From: Clostridiales bacterium Firm_08
Lineage (GTDB): Bacteria; Bacillota; Clostridia; Oscillospirales; QAKW01
Direction of reading: 5' to 3'
Length of the DNA stretch: 63,816 bases
Assembly: GCA_001604045.1 (NCBI GenBank)
Contig: LVAN01000023.1
Span: 1-63,816 of the forward strand
The notes beneath the pieces were generated by a model. That model was not told the DNA's origin, did not search any database, and saw only the letters and a list, made by a program, of their open reading frames with translations. Shown here piece by piece: positions 8,381 to 16,638 of this stretch; position 1 is the first letter of the stretch, and each line of letters opens with the position of its first letter. The translations under genes and the position numbers were made by a program.

Positions 8381-10768
8381 ATGTATCAGGTCGTAAAAAG
8401 AGACGGCAAGGTCGTGGATTTCACGATCGAAAAAATCAGCAAGGCGATCACGAAGGCGTTCGAGGCGATCGGGAAGCAGTATCATCCCAGCGTCATCGAT
8501 CTGATCGCGCTGCACGTCACGTCGGATTTCGAGTCGAAGATCAAGGATGACAAGATCACGGTCGAGGATATCCAGGACAGTGTCGAAAAAGTACTGTCCG
8601 AGTCGGGATACGCGGACGTCGCCAAGGCGTATATCCTGTACCGCAGACAGCGGGAAAAGGTCCGCAACATCAACTCCACGCTCCTTAATTATAAGGATCT
8701 CGTGGATAACTACTTAAAGATCAACGACTGGCGCGTCAAGGAGAATTCCACGGTGACCTATTCGGTCGGCGGACTTATCCTGTCCAACTCCGGCGCGATC
8801 ACGGCGAACTACTGGCTGAGCGAGGTCTATGACGACGACATCGCCGAGGCGCACCGTTCCGCCGCCATCCATCTGCATGACCTTTCTATGCTGACCGGAT
8901 ACTGCGCCGGATGGAGTCTCAAACAACTGATCCAGGAGGGGCTCGGCGGCGTGCCCGGCAAGATCACGTCCTCGCCCGCCAACCATTTGTCCACCCTGTG
9001 CAATCAGATGGTCAATTTCCTCGGCATCATGCAGAATGAATGGGCGGGCGCGCAGGCGTTCTCCTCCTTTGATACCTATCTCGCGCCGTTTGTCAAAGTG
9101 GATAATCTGAGCCAGAAAGCGGTCAAGCAGTGCGTGCAATCTTTCGTGTACGGCGTCAATACGCCGTCCCGCTGGGGCACGCAGGCGCCCTTCTCCAATA
9201 TCACGCTTGACTGGGTCGTGCCGAATGATATGAAAAACCTGCCTGCCATCATCGGCGGCAAGGAAATGGACTTCACCTACGGCGACTGTCAAAAAGAGAT
9301 GGATATGGTCAATAAGGCGTTTATCGAGATCATGATCGAGGGCGACGCCAACGGCAGGGGATTTCAGTATCCCATCCCGACCTATTCCATCACCCGCGAC
9401 TTCAACTGGGACGAAACGGAGAACAACAAACTGCTCTTTGAGATGACCGCCAAATACGGCACGCCCTATTTCTCCAACTATATCAATTCCGATATGGAGC
9501 CGAGCGATGTGCGTTCGATGTGCTGCCGTCTGCGGCTGGATCTCAGAGAACTGCGTAAAAAATCCGGCGGATTTTTCGGTTCCGGCGAATCGACGGGTTC
9601 GATCGGCGTCGTCACCATCAATATGCCCCGTATCGCGTACCTTGCGACGGACGAGGCGGATTTCTACAAACGCCTTGACGAATTGATGGACATCGCCGCG
9701 CGAAGCCTCAAGACCAAGCGCACCGTCATCACAACGCTTTTGGAGCAGGGGCTGTATCCCTACACCAAGAGATATCTCGGCACCTTTGAGAACCACTTCT
9801 CCACCATCGGACTGATCGGTATGAACGAGGTGGGTCTTAACGCCAAATGGCTGCGCGCCGACCTGACCCATGCCAGGACGCAGCGCTTCACCAGAGACGT
9901 GCTCAATCATATGAGAGAGCGCCTGTCCGACTATCAGGAGAAATACGGCGATCTCTACAACCTCGAGGCGACCCCGGCGGAGTCCACGACTTACCGCTTT
10001 GCCAAACACGATAAAGAAGAGTTCCCTGATATCATCACCGCCAATATGAACGGAACGCCCTATTATACCAACTCGTCTCACCTGCCCGTCGGCTTTACCG
10101 AGGACGTTTTCTCGGCGCTGGATATCCAGGACGATCTGCAAACGCTTTATACCTCCGGCACGGTGTTCCACGCCTTCCTCGGCGAGAAACTGCCGGATTG
10201 GAAAGCGGCGGCAAACCTTGTCCGCAAGATCGCGGAAAACTACAAACTGCCTTACTACACCATGTCTCCGACCTACTCGGTCTGCCGTGATCACGGCTAT
10301 CTGACCGGCGAGCAGACCGTCTGCCCGATCTGCGGTCAGAAAACGGAAGTGTACAGCCGCATCACCGGCTACTACCGCCCGGTGCAGAACTGGAACGACG
10401 GCAAGGCGCAGGAATACAAAGACCGTAAAGTCTACGATATCGGCCGTTCCTCGCTGAAACATACCGGTCCCAATCCCGCGCCGGTGGATGAAGCGCCCGC
10501 CGCTCCCGCCGCGCCCGCGGTGAACTGCGAGCCGGCGGAGGAAGGCATCCTGCTTTTCAAAACACCGACCTGTCCCAACTGCAAGGCGGCGGCGGCGCTG
10601 CTCGATAAAGCGGGCGTGAAATATACCGCTCTCAACGCCAACGAGCAGCCGGATCTTGTGGAAAAATTCGGTATCAAGCAGGCGCCGACCCTTATCGTGA
10701 TAAACGGTGATACCTTTGACAAATTCCGCGGCGTCTCCGATATCAAGGGCTGGCTGATGAAAAAATAA
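8381..10768 (+). CDS. nrdD: Class III (anaerobic) ribonucleoside-triphosphate reductase with fused C-terminal redoxin domain
   Basis: Reduces ribonucleotides to deoxyribonucleotides by a glycyl radical. The ATG at 8381 follows GGGAGGG; the longer frame from 8318 starts inside the promoter. Order in the 795-residue protein: ATP-cone beginning YQVVKRDGKVVDFTIEKI (residues 2-19), the ten-stranded barrel with MCCR (C381, C382), a Cys-rich metal site CRDHGYLTG...CPICG (about 636-655), and the radical loop ITGYYRP with G663. Formate-dependent enzymes usually have GCR in place of CCR, so this looks like the redoxin-dependent type. An Ala/Pro linker (about 697-720) leads to a thioredoxin/glutaredoxin-like domain with C731-P-N-C734 and APTLIV. 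trxB follows 56 bases downstream, which fits an NADPH-TrxB-redoxin-NrdD electron path (inference). Confidence 0.95.
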   Translation: MYQVVKRDGKVVDFTIEKISKAITKAFEAIGKQYHPSVIDLIALHVTSDFESKIKDDKITVEDIQDSVEKVLSESGYADVAKAYILYRRQREKVRNINSTLLNYKDLVDNYLKINDWRVKENSTVTYSVGGLILSNSGAITANYWLSEVYDDDIAEAHRSAAIHLHDLSMLTGYCAGWSLKQLIQEGLGGVPGKITSSPANHLSTLCNQMVNFLGIMQNEWAGAQAFSSFDTYLAPFVKVDNLSQKAVKQCVQSFVYGVNTPSRWGTQAPFSNITLDWVVPNDMKNLPAIIGGKEMDFTYGDCQKEMDMVNKAFIEIMIEGDANGRGFQYPIPTYSITRDFNWDETENNKLLFEMTAKYGTPYFSNYINSDMEPSDVRSMCCRLRLDLRELRKKSGGFFGSGESTGSIGVVTINMPRIAYLATDEADFYKRLDELMDIAARSLKTKRTVITTLLEQGLYPYTKRYLGTFENHFSTIGLIGMNEVGLNAKWLRADLTHARTQRFTRDVLNHMRERLSDYQEKYGDLYNLEATPAESTTYRFAKHDKEEFPDIITANMNGTPYYTNSSHLPVGFTEDVFSALDIQDDLQTLYTSGTVFHAFLGEKLPDWKAAANLVRKIAENYKLPYYTMSPTYSVCRDHGYLTGEQTVCPICGQKTEVYSRITGYYRPVQNWNDGKAQEYKDRKVYDIGRSSLKHTGPNPAPVDEAPAAPAAPAVNCEPAEEGILLFKTPTCPNCKAAAALLDKAGVKYTALNANEQPDLVEKFGIKQAPTLIVINGDTFDKFRGVSDIKGWLMKK

Positions 10769-10775
10769 AAAATGA

Positions 10776-10807
10776 GCAGGCAGAAACCGAACCGGGTTTC
10801 TGCCTGC
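10776..10807 (+). other. 13-bp hairpin between nrdD and trxB
   Basis: GCAGGCAGAAACC (10776-10788) and its exact complement (10795-10807) enclose a six-base loop. On the plus strand no T-run follows, so read-through into trxB is expected and the hairpin may stabilise the nrdD mRNA end. On the minus strand it is followed by T-rich sequence and could stop antisense transcripts. Confidence 0.6.
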
Positions 10808-10824
10808 GTATTAGGAGAAATATT

Positions 10825-11733
10825 ATGTATGATGTGATCGTTGTCGGCGGGGGACCCGCCGGTATGACGGCGGCGCTTTATGCTTTGCGCAACGGCAAAA
10901 GCGCACTGGTGATCGAAAAGAGCGGCTTTGGCGGGCAGATCACCCACTCGCCGAAAGTCGAGAACTACCCCGGCACACTCTCCGCGAGCGGCAATGAGAT
11001 CGCGGATAAAATGTTTGAACACATTATGGCGCAGGGCGCTGACATTGAGATCGAAACGGTGACCGGCGTCACCTGCGAGGGAGATAACAGGATCGTTTCC
11101 ACCGAGGAGGGCGGCCGCTATGAGGCGAAGGCTGTCGTCATCGCCACCGGCGTCAAGCATCGGATGCTGGGGCTTGCCGGGGAGACCGATCTTGTGGGAG
11201 AAGGCATTTCCTTCTGCGCCGTCTGCGACGGGGATTTTTATAAGGATAAGGCGGTCTGCGTCATCGGCGGCGGCAACTCCGCCCTGCAGGAAGCGATCCT
11301 TTTGTCCGGCAAATGCTCTCATGTGACGGTCCTGCAGGATCTCCCGCATTTTACGGGAGAACAGCGTTTGCAGGACGTCCTGTTCGCGAAAGAAAACGTA
11401 TCGTCGGCGACCGGCGTGAAAGTCACGGGACTTTTGACGGAAAACGGCGCGTTTCGCGGTGTGGAGATCGAAAGAGAAGGGGAGAGGACGGATATCCGCT
11501 GTGACGGTATGTTCGTCGCCATCGGGCTGATCCCGGAAAACGGTCCTTTTGCTCCGCTTGCCGAGCTTAACGACTACGGGTATTTTGCCTCGGATGAGGC
11601 GTGTCTTACCAAAACGCCCGGCGTGTTCGTCGCGGGCGACTGCCGCGCCAAGACGGTACGCCAACTCACCACCGCCGTATCGGACGGCGCCACCGCGGCG
11701 CTCGCCGCCTGCCGATATATCGACGGAATGTAA
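10825..11733 (+). CDS. trxB: Thioredoxin reductase
   Basis: FAD- and NADPH-dependent disulfide reductase. The 302-residue protein has GGGPAGMTAALYALRNG (FAD Rossmann motif, about 8-24), the redox pair in CAVCDGDF (about 132-139), the second nucleotide motif IGGGNSALQEA and the C-terminal GVFVAGDCRAK (FAD). It is of the low-molecular-weight bacterial type. An AGGAGAA precedes the ATG. It probably shares a transcript with nrdD, whose C-terminus is itself redoxin-like, making the fused domain a natural electron acceptor (inference). A ferredoxin-dependent reductase of the same fold cannot be excluded from sequence alone. Closed by the bidirectional terminator at 11736-11781. Confidence 0.92.
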   Translation: MYDVIVVGGGPAGMTAALYALRNGKSALVIEKSGFGGQITHSPKVENYPGTLSASGNEIADKMFEHIMAQGADIEIETVTGVTCEGDNRIVSTEEGGRYEAKAVVIATGVKHRMLGLAGETDLVGEGISFCAVCDGDFYKDKAVCVIGGGNSALQEAILLSGKCSHVTVLQDLPHFTGEQRLQDVLFAKENVSSATGVKVTGLLTENGAFRGVEIEREGERTDIRCDGMFVAIGLIPENGPFAPLAELNDYGYFASDEACLTKTPGVFVAGDCRAKTVRQLTTAVSDGATAALAACRYIDGM

Positions 11734-11735
11734 CA

Positions 11736-11781
11736 TTGCTCAAAAGAAAAACACCCGTAAGGGTGTTTTTCTTTTGAGCAA
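11736..11781 (+). terminator. 21-bp bidirectional terminator shared by trxB and rnpB
   Basis: The 21-base left arm (11736-11756) pairs perfectly with 11761-11781 around a GTAA loop. The core ACACCC/GGGTGT is followed by TTTTTCTTTT on both strands, so it stops trxB from the left and RNase P RNA from the right. Its outer bases (TTGCTC side) overlap the 3' strand of RNase P helix P1. Confidence 0.92.
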
Positions 11782-12106
11782 ACCGTAAGCCGAGTTCTGT
11801 CGTGGACGGTCATCTATCTCGAACGCGCGTTGCCGCGCGTCTCAAGCCACCGGTCGGAACAAGCCGGACAGACTTATCGTTCCCGTTGGTGTTGCACCGG
11901 ATAGGGTTTACAGACCCCCTATGTCACCATAGGGCGTGGTGAGCTCTTACCTCGCCTTTCCATCCTTACCGGCGTGAGCCGGCGGTTTCTTTCTGTTGCA
12001 CTTTCCCTGGGGTCGCCCCCGGTGGGCGTTACCCACTATCCTGTCCTGCGGTGCTCGGACTTTCCTCATATTCCGGTAGAATACGCGACCGTCTGGTTTA
12101 CTCGCC
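11776..12106 (-). ncRNA. rnpB: RNase P RNA (type A)
   Basis: Catalytic RNA of ribonuclease P, which trims tRNA 5' ends. Read on the minus strand it contains the universal GAGGAAAGTCCGAGC (complement of 12053-12067) and the 3' conserved ACAGAACTCGGCTTA (complement of 11786-11800), plus the CRIV-like GGTAAGAGCTCACC. The ends pair as P1: GAGTAAACC (12103-12095) with GGTTTGCTC (11784-11776). Length is about 330 nt, in the bacterial range. The 5' end is inferred from the promoter at 12110-12138 and could differ by a few bases. Confidence 0.96.
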
Positions 12107-12109
12107 AGT

Positions 12110-12138
12110 ATGATATCATATTTTTTTTGAAAAGTAAA
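12110..12138 (-). promoter_or_regulatory. Promoter of rnpB
   Basis: On the minus strand: TTTACT (12138-12133), 17-bp spacer, TATCAT (12115-12110; 5 of 6). It places the RNase P RNA start a few bases downstream, near 12106-12103, matching the start of helix P1. Confidence 0.65.
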
Positions 12139-12151
12139 TACCTCTTATGTA

Positions 12152-12180
12152 TTGATAATGCGAAAAAATTCTATTATAAT
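12152..12180 (+). promoter_or_regulatory. Promoter of the murD-M42 operon
   Basis: TTGATA (12152-12157; 5 of 6), 17-bp spacer, perfect TATAAT (12175-12180), 25 bases before the murD start codon. It lies back to back with the rnpB promoter. Confidence 0.88.
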
Positions 12181-12204
12181 ATATACAAAGAGAGGTGTTT
12201 CAGC

Positions 12205-13572
12205 GTGTTTGAAAGTCAGAAAGCGTACTTCGATACCTGGAGGGGGAAAAAGATCACCGTCATCGGCATCGGCGTGTCCAATACGCCGCTTATCCGTATG
12301 CTCGCGGATAAAGGGGCGCTCGTTACGGCATGCGACCGTAAGGAACGCGCGGCGCTTGGTGATCTCGCGGGGGAACTTGAGACGCTGGGTGTGACGCTCC
12401 GGCTGGGAGAGGACTATCTTGACGATCTTTCGGGGGATATCATCTTTAAAACGCCGGGGATGCGCTTTGACCATCCCGCGCTTCTGGCGGCAGGGAAACA
12501 GGGAAGCATCATTACCAGCGAGATGGAAGTCTTTTTCAAACTCTGTCCCTGCGCCATCATCGGTGTGACCGGTTCGGACGGCAAGACGACGACCACCACC
12601 CTGATCGCGAAAATGCTGGAGGCGGCGGGCAAGACCGTGCATCTTGGCGGCAATATCGGAAAACCTCTGCTGCCCGAGATCGAGCGGATCGGGAAAGAGG
12701 ATTTCGCGGTGGTGGAGCTTTCGAGTTTTCAGCTCCATACCATGCGTCGATCGCCGCACATCGCAGTTATCACCAATCTTTCTCCCAATCATCTGGACGT
12801 GCATAAGGATATGGCGGAGTATATCGACGCCAAGAAAAACATTTTTACCCACCAACTGATCAGCGACATTTTGGTCGTCAATGCGGACAACGACGTCACC
12901 GCGTCTTTCGCCGGTCAGCAGACAGGCACGCTGCGGCGTTTCAGTTTCAAAAAAGCGCTGGATGACGGCATTTACTATGAAGACGGCACGGTATGGCAGC
13001 ATATGAACGGCGTGCATAAGGCGATCCTTCACCGCAGTGATATCAGGCTGCCGGGCGATCACAATGTGGAAAATTATATGGCGGCGATCGCCGCTGTCCG
13101 GGAGTTCGTGACGGATGAGCAGATCGTGAGCGTCGCCAAAACCTTTGGCGGCGTCAAGCATCGTATCGAATTTGTGCGGGAAGTAAGAGGCGTCAGGTTC
13201 TATAACGACTCCATCGGCTCCTCCCCGACAAGAACGCTCGCCACCCTGCGATCCTTCCCGAAAAAGGTGCATCTGCTGGCGGGCGGATATGATAAACATC
13301 TGCCGTTTGACGAGTTCGGCAGGGAACTGCCGAACTATGTCAAGGCGCTGTATCTCTCCGGCGCGACCGCGCCGCTGATCCGCGCCGCCGTAACAGACAG
13401 CGCGCTTCCGGTGTATGAGACGGAAACCTACGCCGAGGCGACGAAACTCGCGTTTGAAAACGCGAAAGCGGGAGATATCGTCGTACTGTCGCCCGCCTGC
13501 GCGAGCTTCGATAAATTCAAAAACTTCGAGGAACGCGGAGAATACTTTATCAGGACCGTAGAGGAACTTTGA
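12205..13572 (+). CDS. murD: UDP-N-acetylmuramoylalanine--D-glutamate ligase
   Basis: Adds D-Glu to UDP-MurNAc-L-Ala in cytoplasmic peptidoglycan precursor synthesis. A GTG at 12205 is taken as start: AGAGG is upstream and the 25-base leader follows a near-perfect promoter, whereas the longer frame from 11974 runs backwards through the RNase P RNA gene. The 455-residue product has the N-terminal Rossmann motif VIGIGVSNTPL, the Mur-ligase P-loop GVTGSDGKTTTTTLI (about 121-135), the GNIGKPLL region and the C-terminal-domain motif NDSIGSSPTRTLATL. It is not adjacent to other dcw genes here; it stands with three M42 peptidases on one strand. Confidence 0.95.
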   Translation: MFESQKAYFDTWRGKKITVIGIGVSNTPLIRMLADKGALVTACDRKERAALGDLAGELETLGVTLRLGEDYLDDLSGDIIFKTPGMRFDHPALLAAGKQGSIITSEMEVFFKLCPCAIIGVTGSDGKTTTTTLIAKMLEAAGKTVHLGGNIGKPLLPEIERIGKEDFAVVELSSFQLHTMRRSPHIAVITNLSPNHLDVHKDMAEYIDAKKNIFTHQLISDILVVNADNDVTASFAGQQTGTLRRFSFKKALDDGIYYEDGTVWQHMNGVHKAILHRSDIRLPGDHNVENYMAAIAAVREFVTDEQIVSVAKTFGGVKHRIEFVREVRGVRFYNDSIGSSPTRTLATLRSFPKKVHLLAGGYDKHLPFDEFGRELPNYVKALYLSGATAPLIRAAVTDSALPVYETETYAEATKLAFENAKAGDIVVLSPACASFDKFKNFEERGEYFIRTVEEL

Positions 13573-13573
13573 A

Positions 13574-14596
13574 ATGAAACGAATGAGTGAGATCTTAAAG
13601 GCGCTCAGCCGCCATATCGCCGTTTCCGGCAGGGAAATCGTGCTGGACCCCATCCGGCAGCGGCTGACGGCGCTGGGATGCAGGGTCGTGCGCACGGCGG
13701 ACGGCTCGGTGATCGCCGTCAGGAAATGCGGTAAAGAGAACGCGAAAAAGATATTGCTTGACGCCCATATGGACGAAGTGGGACTGATCGTCACCGGTAT
13801 CGACGATAATGGACTGCTTCGTTTCGGCGATCACGCGGGGGTGGATGAAAAGATCCTGCCGGCCGCCCGCGTCACTGTGCTTGGCAAGGAACCGCTGCTC
13901 GGCATCGTCGCCGCCAAGCCGCCCCACCTTCTGACAAAAGAGGAACGGGAAAAACCCGCCAAAATGAAAGATATGCGGATCGATATCGGACTTTCCGCCG
14001 ACAAAGCGCGGGAAATGGTCAAAGTGGGCGATCTCATCGCCCTGTACGGACCGGCGCGAGAGTTGCTCGGCGACCGTATGACAGGGAAATCTCTTGACGA
14101 TCGCGCCTGCGTGACGATCCTGATCTCACTTCTGGAACTGCTTGAAAACCGCCCGCTTGCCGTCGATCTGTACGTTGTGATGAGCGCGGGAGAGGAATTC
14201 GGCGGCTACGGCGCCGTGACCGCCGCGCTGGATGTGAAACCTGACGCGGCGATCGCGCTGGACGTCTCGCATGCCGAAACGCCGGATAGTGAGAAACTTG
14301 TGACCGGTCGGCTCGGGAAGGGTGTGATGATCGGTTTTTCGCCGGTCTTGGACGCGGATTTTACCGAACGGATCCTTGAAATCGCCGTTTCCAACAAGAT
14401 CCCGTATCAACTCGAAGCGATGGGCGGCAAGACCTACACCAACGCGGACAATATCGTCCCCGGCGGCGTGCCGACGGCGCTTTTGTCGGTGCCGCTGCGA
14501 TATATGCATACACCGCAGGAGGTCATAAGCCTTACGGATATGGTGACGGCGCGCTCCCTGCTGCTCGCGGTTTTGGAAGAGGAGGGGGAGAGATGA
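13574..14596 (+). CDS. M42 family metallo-aminopeptidase, copy 1
   Basis: Predicted cytosolic di-metal exopeptidase of the tetrahedral (TET) aminopeptidase/glutamyl-aminopeptidase family, trimming peptides left by proteases. The 340-residue protein has the metal ligands in order: DAHMDEVG (His and Asp), LDDRA, the catalytic AGEEFGGYG, LDVSHA and the final YMHTP. It starts just after the murD stop and ends with an ATGA overlap into copy 2. It is about 10 residues longer than its neighbours. Some family members are cellulase-associated endoglucanase-like by old annotation; the peptidase call is better supported. Substrate preference cannot be read from sequence. Confidence 0.9.
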   Translation: MKRMSEILKALSRHIAVSGREIVLDPIRQRLTALGCRVVRTADGSVIAVRKCGKENAKKILLDAHMDEVGLIVTGIDDNGLLRFGDHAGVDEKILPAARVTVLGKEPLLGIVAAKPPHLLTKEEREKPAKMKDMRIDIGLSADKAREMVKVGDLIALYGPARELLGDRMTGKSLDDRACVTILISLLELLENRPLAVDLYVVMSAGEEFGGYGAVTAALDVKPDAAIALDVSHAETPDSEKLVTGRLGKGVMIGFSPVLDADFTERILEIAVSNKIPYQLEAMGGKTYTNADNIVPGGVPTALLSVPLRYMHTPQEVISLTDMVTARSLLLAVLEEEGER

Positions 14597-15594
14597 ACTC
14601 ATTTCTGAAAAAAATCACCGCCGCCGACGGCGTTTCGGGACATGAGGCCGGCGTACGCCGTATGATCGAACGGTATCTCGAAGGGAATTTTTCTTATTCC
14701 GTTGACCGGCTCGGAAATCTGATCGTCCGGTCGGGCGGTTATAAGGCGGACGGGACTTCCCTGATGCTCAGCGCCCATATGGATGAGGTGGGACTGATGG
14801 TCACGCAGATCACCGAGCGCGGTTTTTTACGGTTTGAGGCGGTCGGCGGCATTGACGAACGCATTCTGCCCGGCAAGACGGTACGCGTCGGACCGGATGG
14901 TATCCCGGGGGTCGTCGGCAAACTTGCCATCCATTTACAGGATAAAGAACAACGGGAAAAGGTCACGCCGATACGGGAACTCTATATAGACATCGGTGCC
15001 TCGGACCGCATGCAGGCGGAAAAATACGTGCGCGTCGGCGACGTCGCGGCATTCACGACAGAGGGATTTGACCTTGGCGATAAGATCTGCGCCAAGGCGC
15101 TGGACGATCGCGTGGGATGCGAGGTACTGCTTCATGTATTGCAGGCATGCCCCGAAGCGAACTTCACGGCGGTATTTACAAAGGGTGAGGAGATCGGATG
15201 CTTCGGCGCAACGGCGGCGGCCGCCGCTCTGCGTCCGAAATACGCAATCGTTCTGGAGAGCACCACCGCGTCGGACAACGATCCCGCCGATCCCGTCTGT
15301 GAGGTCGGCAAAGGTCCGGTCCTGTCCTTTATGGACCGCACGGCGATCTATGACAAATCTTTTTTACAGCGCGCGAAAGACGCTGCCGAAAAGCATGGTA
15401 TCCCGTACCAGATCAAACAGGCTGTGGCGGGCGGTAACGAGGCGGGCAGGATCCAGTCCGCCGCGGGCGGCTGTTATGTCCTTGCCGTCAGTTTGCCCTG
15501 CCGCTATATCCACGGACCGCATTCCGTCGCGGCGGAAAGTGATATTGAAGCGATGAAACGGCTGGCCGCCGCCATCGTCAACGAATGGAAATAG
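14593..15594 (+). CDS. M42 family metallo-aminopeptidase, copy 2
   Basis: Second of three tandem paralogues, 333 residues, overlapping copy 1 by four bases (ATGA). Ligand motifs: SAHMDEVG, LDDRVG, TKGEEIGCFG, LESTTASD and YIHGPHS. At the position where copies 1 and 3 have Asp (LDVSHA, VDVTLA) this one has Glu (LESTTA), a substitution known from other M42 subgroups. The family assembles into large tetrahedral dodecamers, so the three paralogues could form mixed or separate particles (inference). Confidence 0.9.
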   Translation: MNSFLKKITAADGVSGHEAGVRRMIERYLEGNFSYSVDRLGNLIVRSGGYKADGTSLMLSAHMDEVGLMVTQITERGFLRFEAVGGIDERILPGKTVRVGPDGIPGVVGKLAIHLQDKEQREKVTPIRELYIDIGASDRMQAEKYVRVGDVAAFTTEGFDLGDKICAKALDDRVGCEVLLHVLQACPEANFTAVFTKGEEIGCFGATAAAAALRPKYAIVLESTTASDNDPADPVCEVGKGPVLSFMDRTAIYDKSFLQRAKDAAEKHGIPYQIKQAVAGGNEAGRIQSAAGGCYVLAVSLPCRYIHGPHSVAAESDIEAMKRLAAAIVNEWK

Positions 15595-15605
15595 GAGTGA
15601 ATACC

Positions 15606-16595
15606 ATGAAAGAGTTGTTGGAAAAAATCCTGTCCATCCCCTCGGTATCAGGCGGGGAACAGACGCTGAAAGAGTATCTCGCGGATCAGCTGCTTCCTTT
15701 TGTCGATAAGGTCTATACCGACCCGCTCGGCAACCTCGTTGCCTATAAAAAGGGCGACGGCAACAAGGTGATGTTCACCGCGCATATGGATACGGTAGGG
15801 CTTGTCGTGACCCGCGCGGATGATAAGGGCTATCTGAAAGTCGCGCCCGTCGGCGGACTTAAGGCGAGCGGCTGTCTGCACCGCACCGTGACCTTCGAAA
15901 ACGGCACGCGCGGTGTGATCTCAGCGGGGGATAAAGAAAAGGTGGACGATCTCAAATTTTCAGACTGCTTCGTCGATATCGGCGCGGCGGATGAAAAGGA
16001 GGCGCTGGGAATGGTCCCGGCGGGGACGACGGCGTCCTTTGATGGTGCGCTTGTCAGCCGGGGCGACCTTTGGACGGCGCCGACGATCGATAACAAGATC
16101 GGCGTGCTGATCCTGCTGGAAACGGTCAAAAAGTTGTCGCAAAACGTCAATGACCTGTATTTTGTGTTTTCCGCACAGGAGGAGGTCGGGCTCCGCGGCG
16201 CGAAGGTCGGCGGCTACCATATCAAACCCGATATCTGTATCGCTGTGGATGTGACGCTGGCGGACGATTACCCCTCATCAGAGGGCGGTGTATGCAAACT
16301 TGGAAAAGGCGCCGCCATAAAGGTCCGGGACAACAGCGCCATCGCCTCGCCAAGCGTGGTGGAAAAACTGGAAGCCGTCGCGGCGTATTATCACATTCCG
16401 GCGCAGCGCGACGTTCTGCTCGCCGGCGGCACTGATATCGGCGCCGTTCAGCAAAGCGGGACAGGAGCACTGGTCGGCGGGGTGAGCGTACCCTGTCGTT
16501 ACGTCCACACACCGGTGGAAACGGTGCATCAGAAGGACGTGGACGCCGCGATCCGCCTGATCACGGCGCTCGCCGGCAACGCGGTCATTAAATAA
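15606..16595 (+). CDS. M42 family metallo-aminopeptidase, copy 3
   Basis: Third paralogue, 329 residues. The ATG at 15606 is chosen because AGGAG (15593-15597) lies eight bases upstream; the frame extends to 15585 but that part covers the copy 2 stop and lacks a ribosome site. Motifs: TAHMDTVG, TIDNKIG, SAQEEVGLRG, VDVTLADD and YVHTPVE. It differs from copies 1 and 2 in the second ligand loop (IDNKIG rather than LDDR), suggesting a distinct specificity. It ends the murD unit and is followed by a bidirectional terminator facing ispDF. Confidence 0.9.
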   Translation: MKELLEKILSIPSVSGGEQTLKEYLADQLLPFVDKVYTDPLGNLVAYKKGDGNKVMFTAHMDTVGLVVTRADDKGYLKVAPVGGLKASGCLHRTVTFENGTRGVISAGDKEKVDDLKFSDCFVDIGAADEKEALGMVPAGTTASFDGALVSRGDLWTAPTIDNKIGVLILLETVKKLSQNVNDLYFVFSAQEEVGLRGAKVGGYHIKPDICIAVDVTLADDYPSSEGGVCKLGKGAAIKVRDNSAIASPSVVEKLEAVAAYYHIPAQRDVLLAGGTDIGAVQQSGTGALVGGVSVPCRYVHTPVETVHQKDVDAAIRLITALAGNAVIK

Positions 16596-16600
16596 AATTA

Positions 16601-16634
16601 AAAAGCGGTGTACGCGCATACACCGCTTTTTTAT
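16601..16634 (+). terminator. Bidirectional terminator between M42 copy 3 and ispDF
   Basis: AAAAGCGGTGTA (16601-16612) pairs with TACACCGCTTTT (16619-16630) around CGCGCA. A/T extensions on both sides serve the convergent genes. Confidence 0.93.
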
Positions 16635-16638
16635 GTGT

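Noticed and set aside
10776-10807. Terminator separating nrdD and trxB
   Set aside because: No T-run on the plus strand; the T-rich flank is on the opposite side.
11974-12204. 77-codon extension of murD
   Set aside because: Overlaps the RNase P RNA gene on the other strand and the murD promoter.
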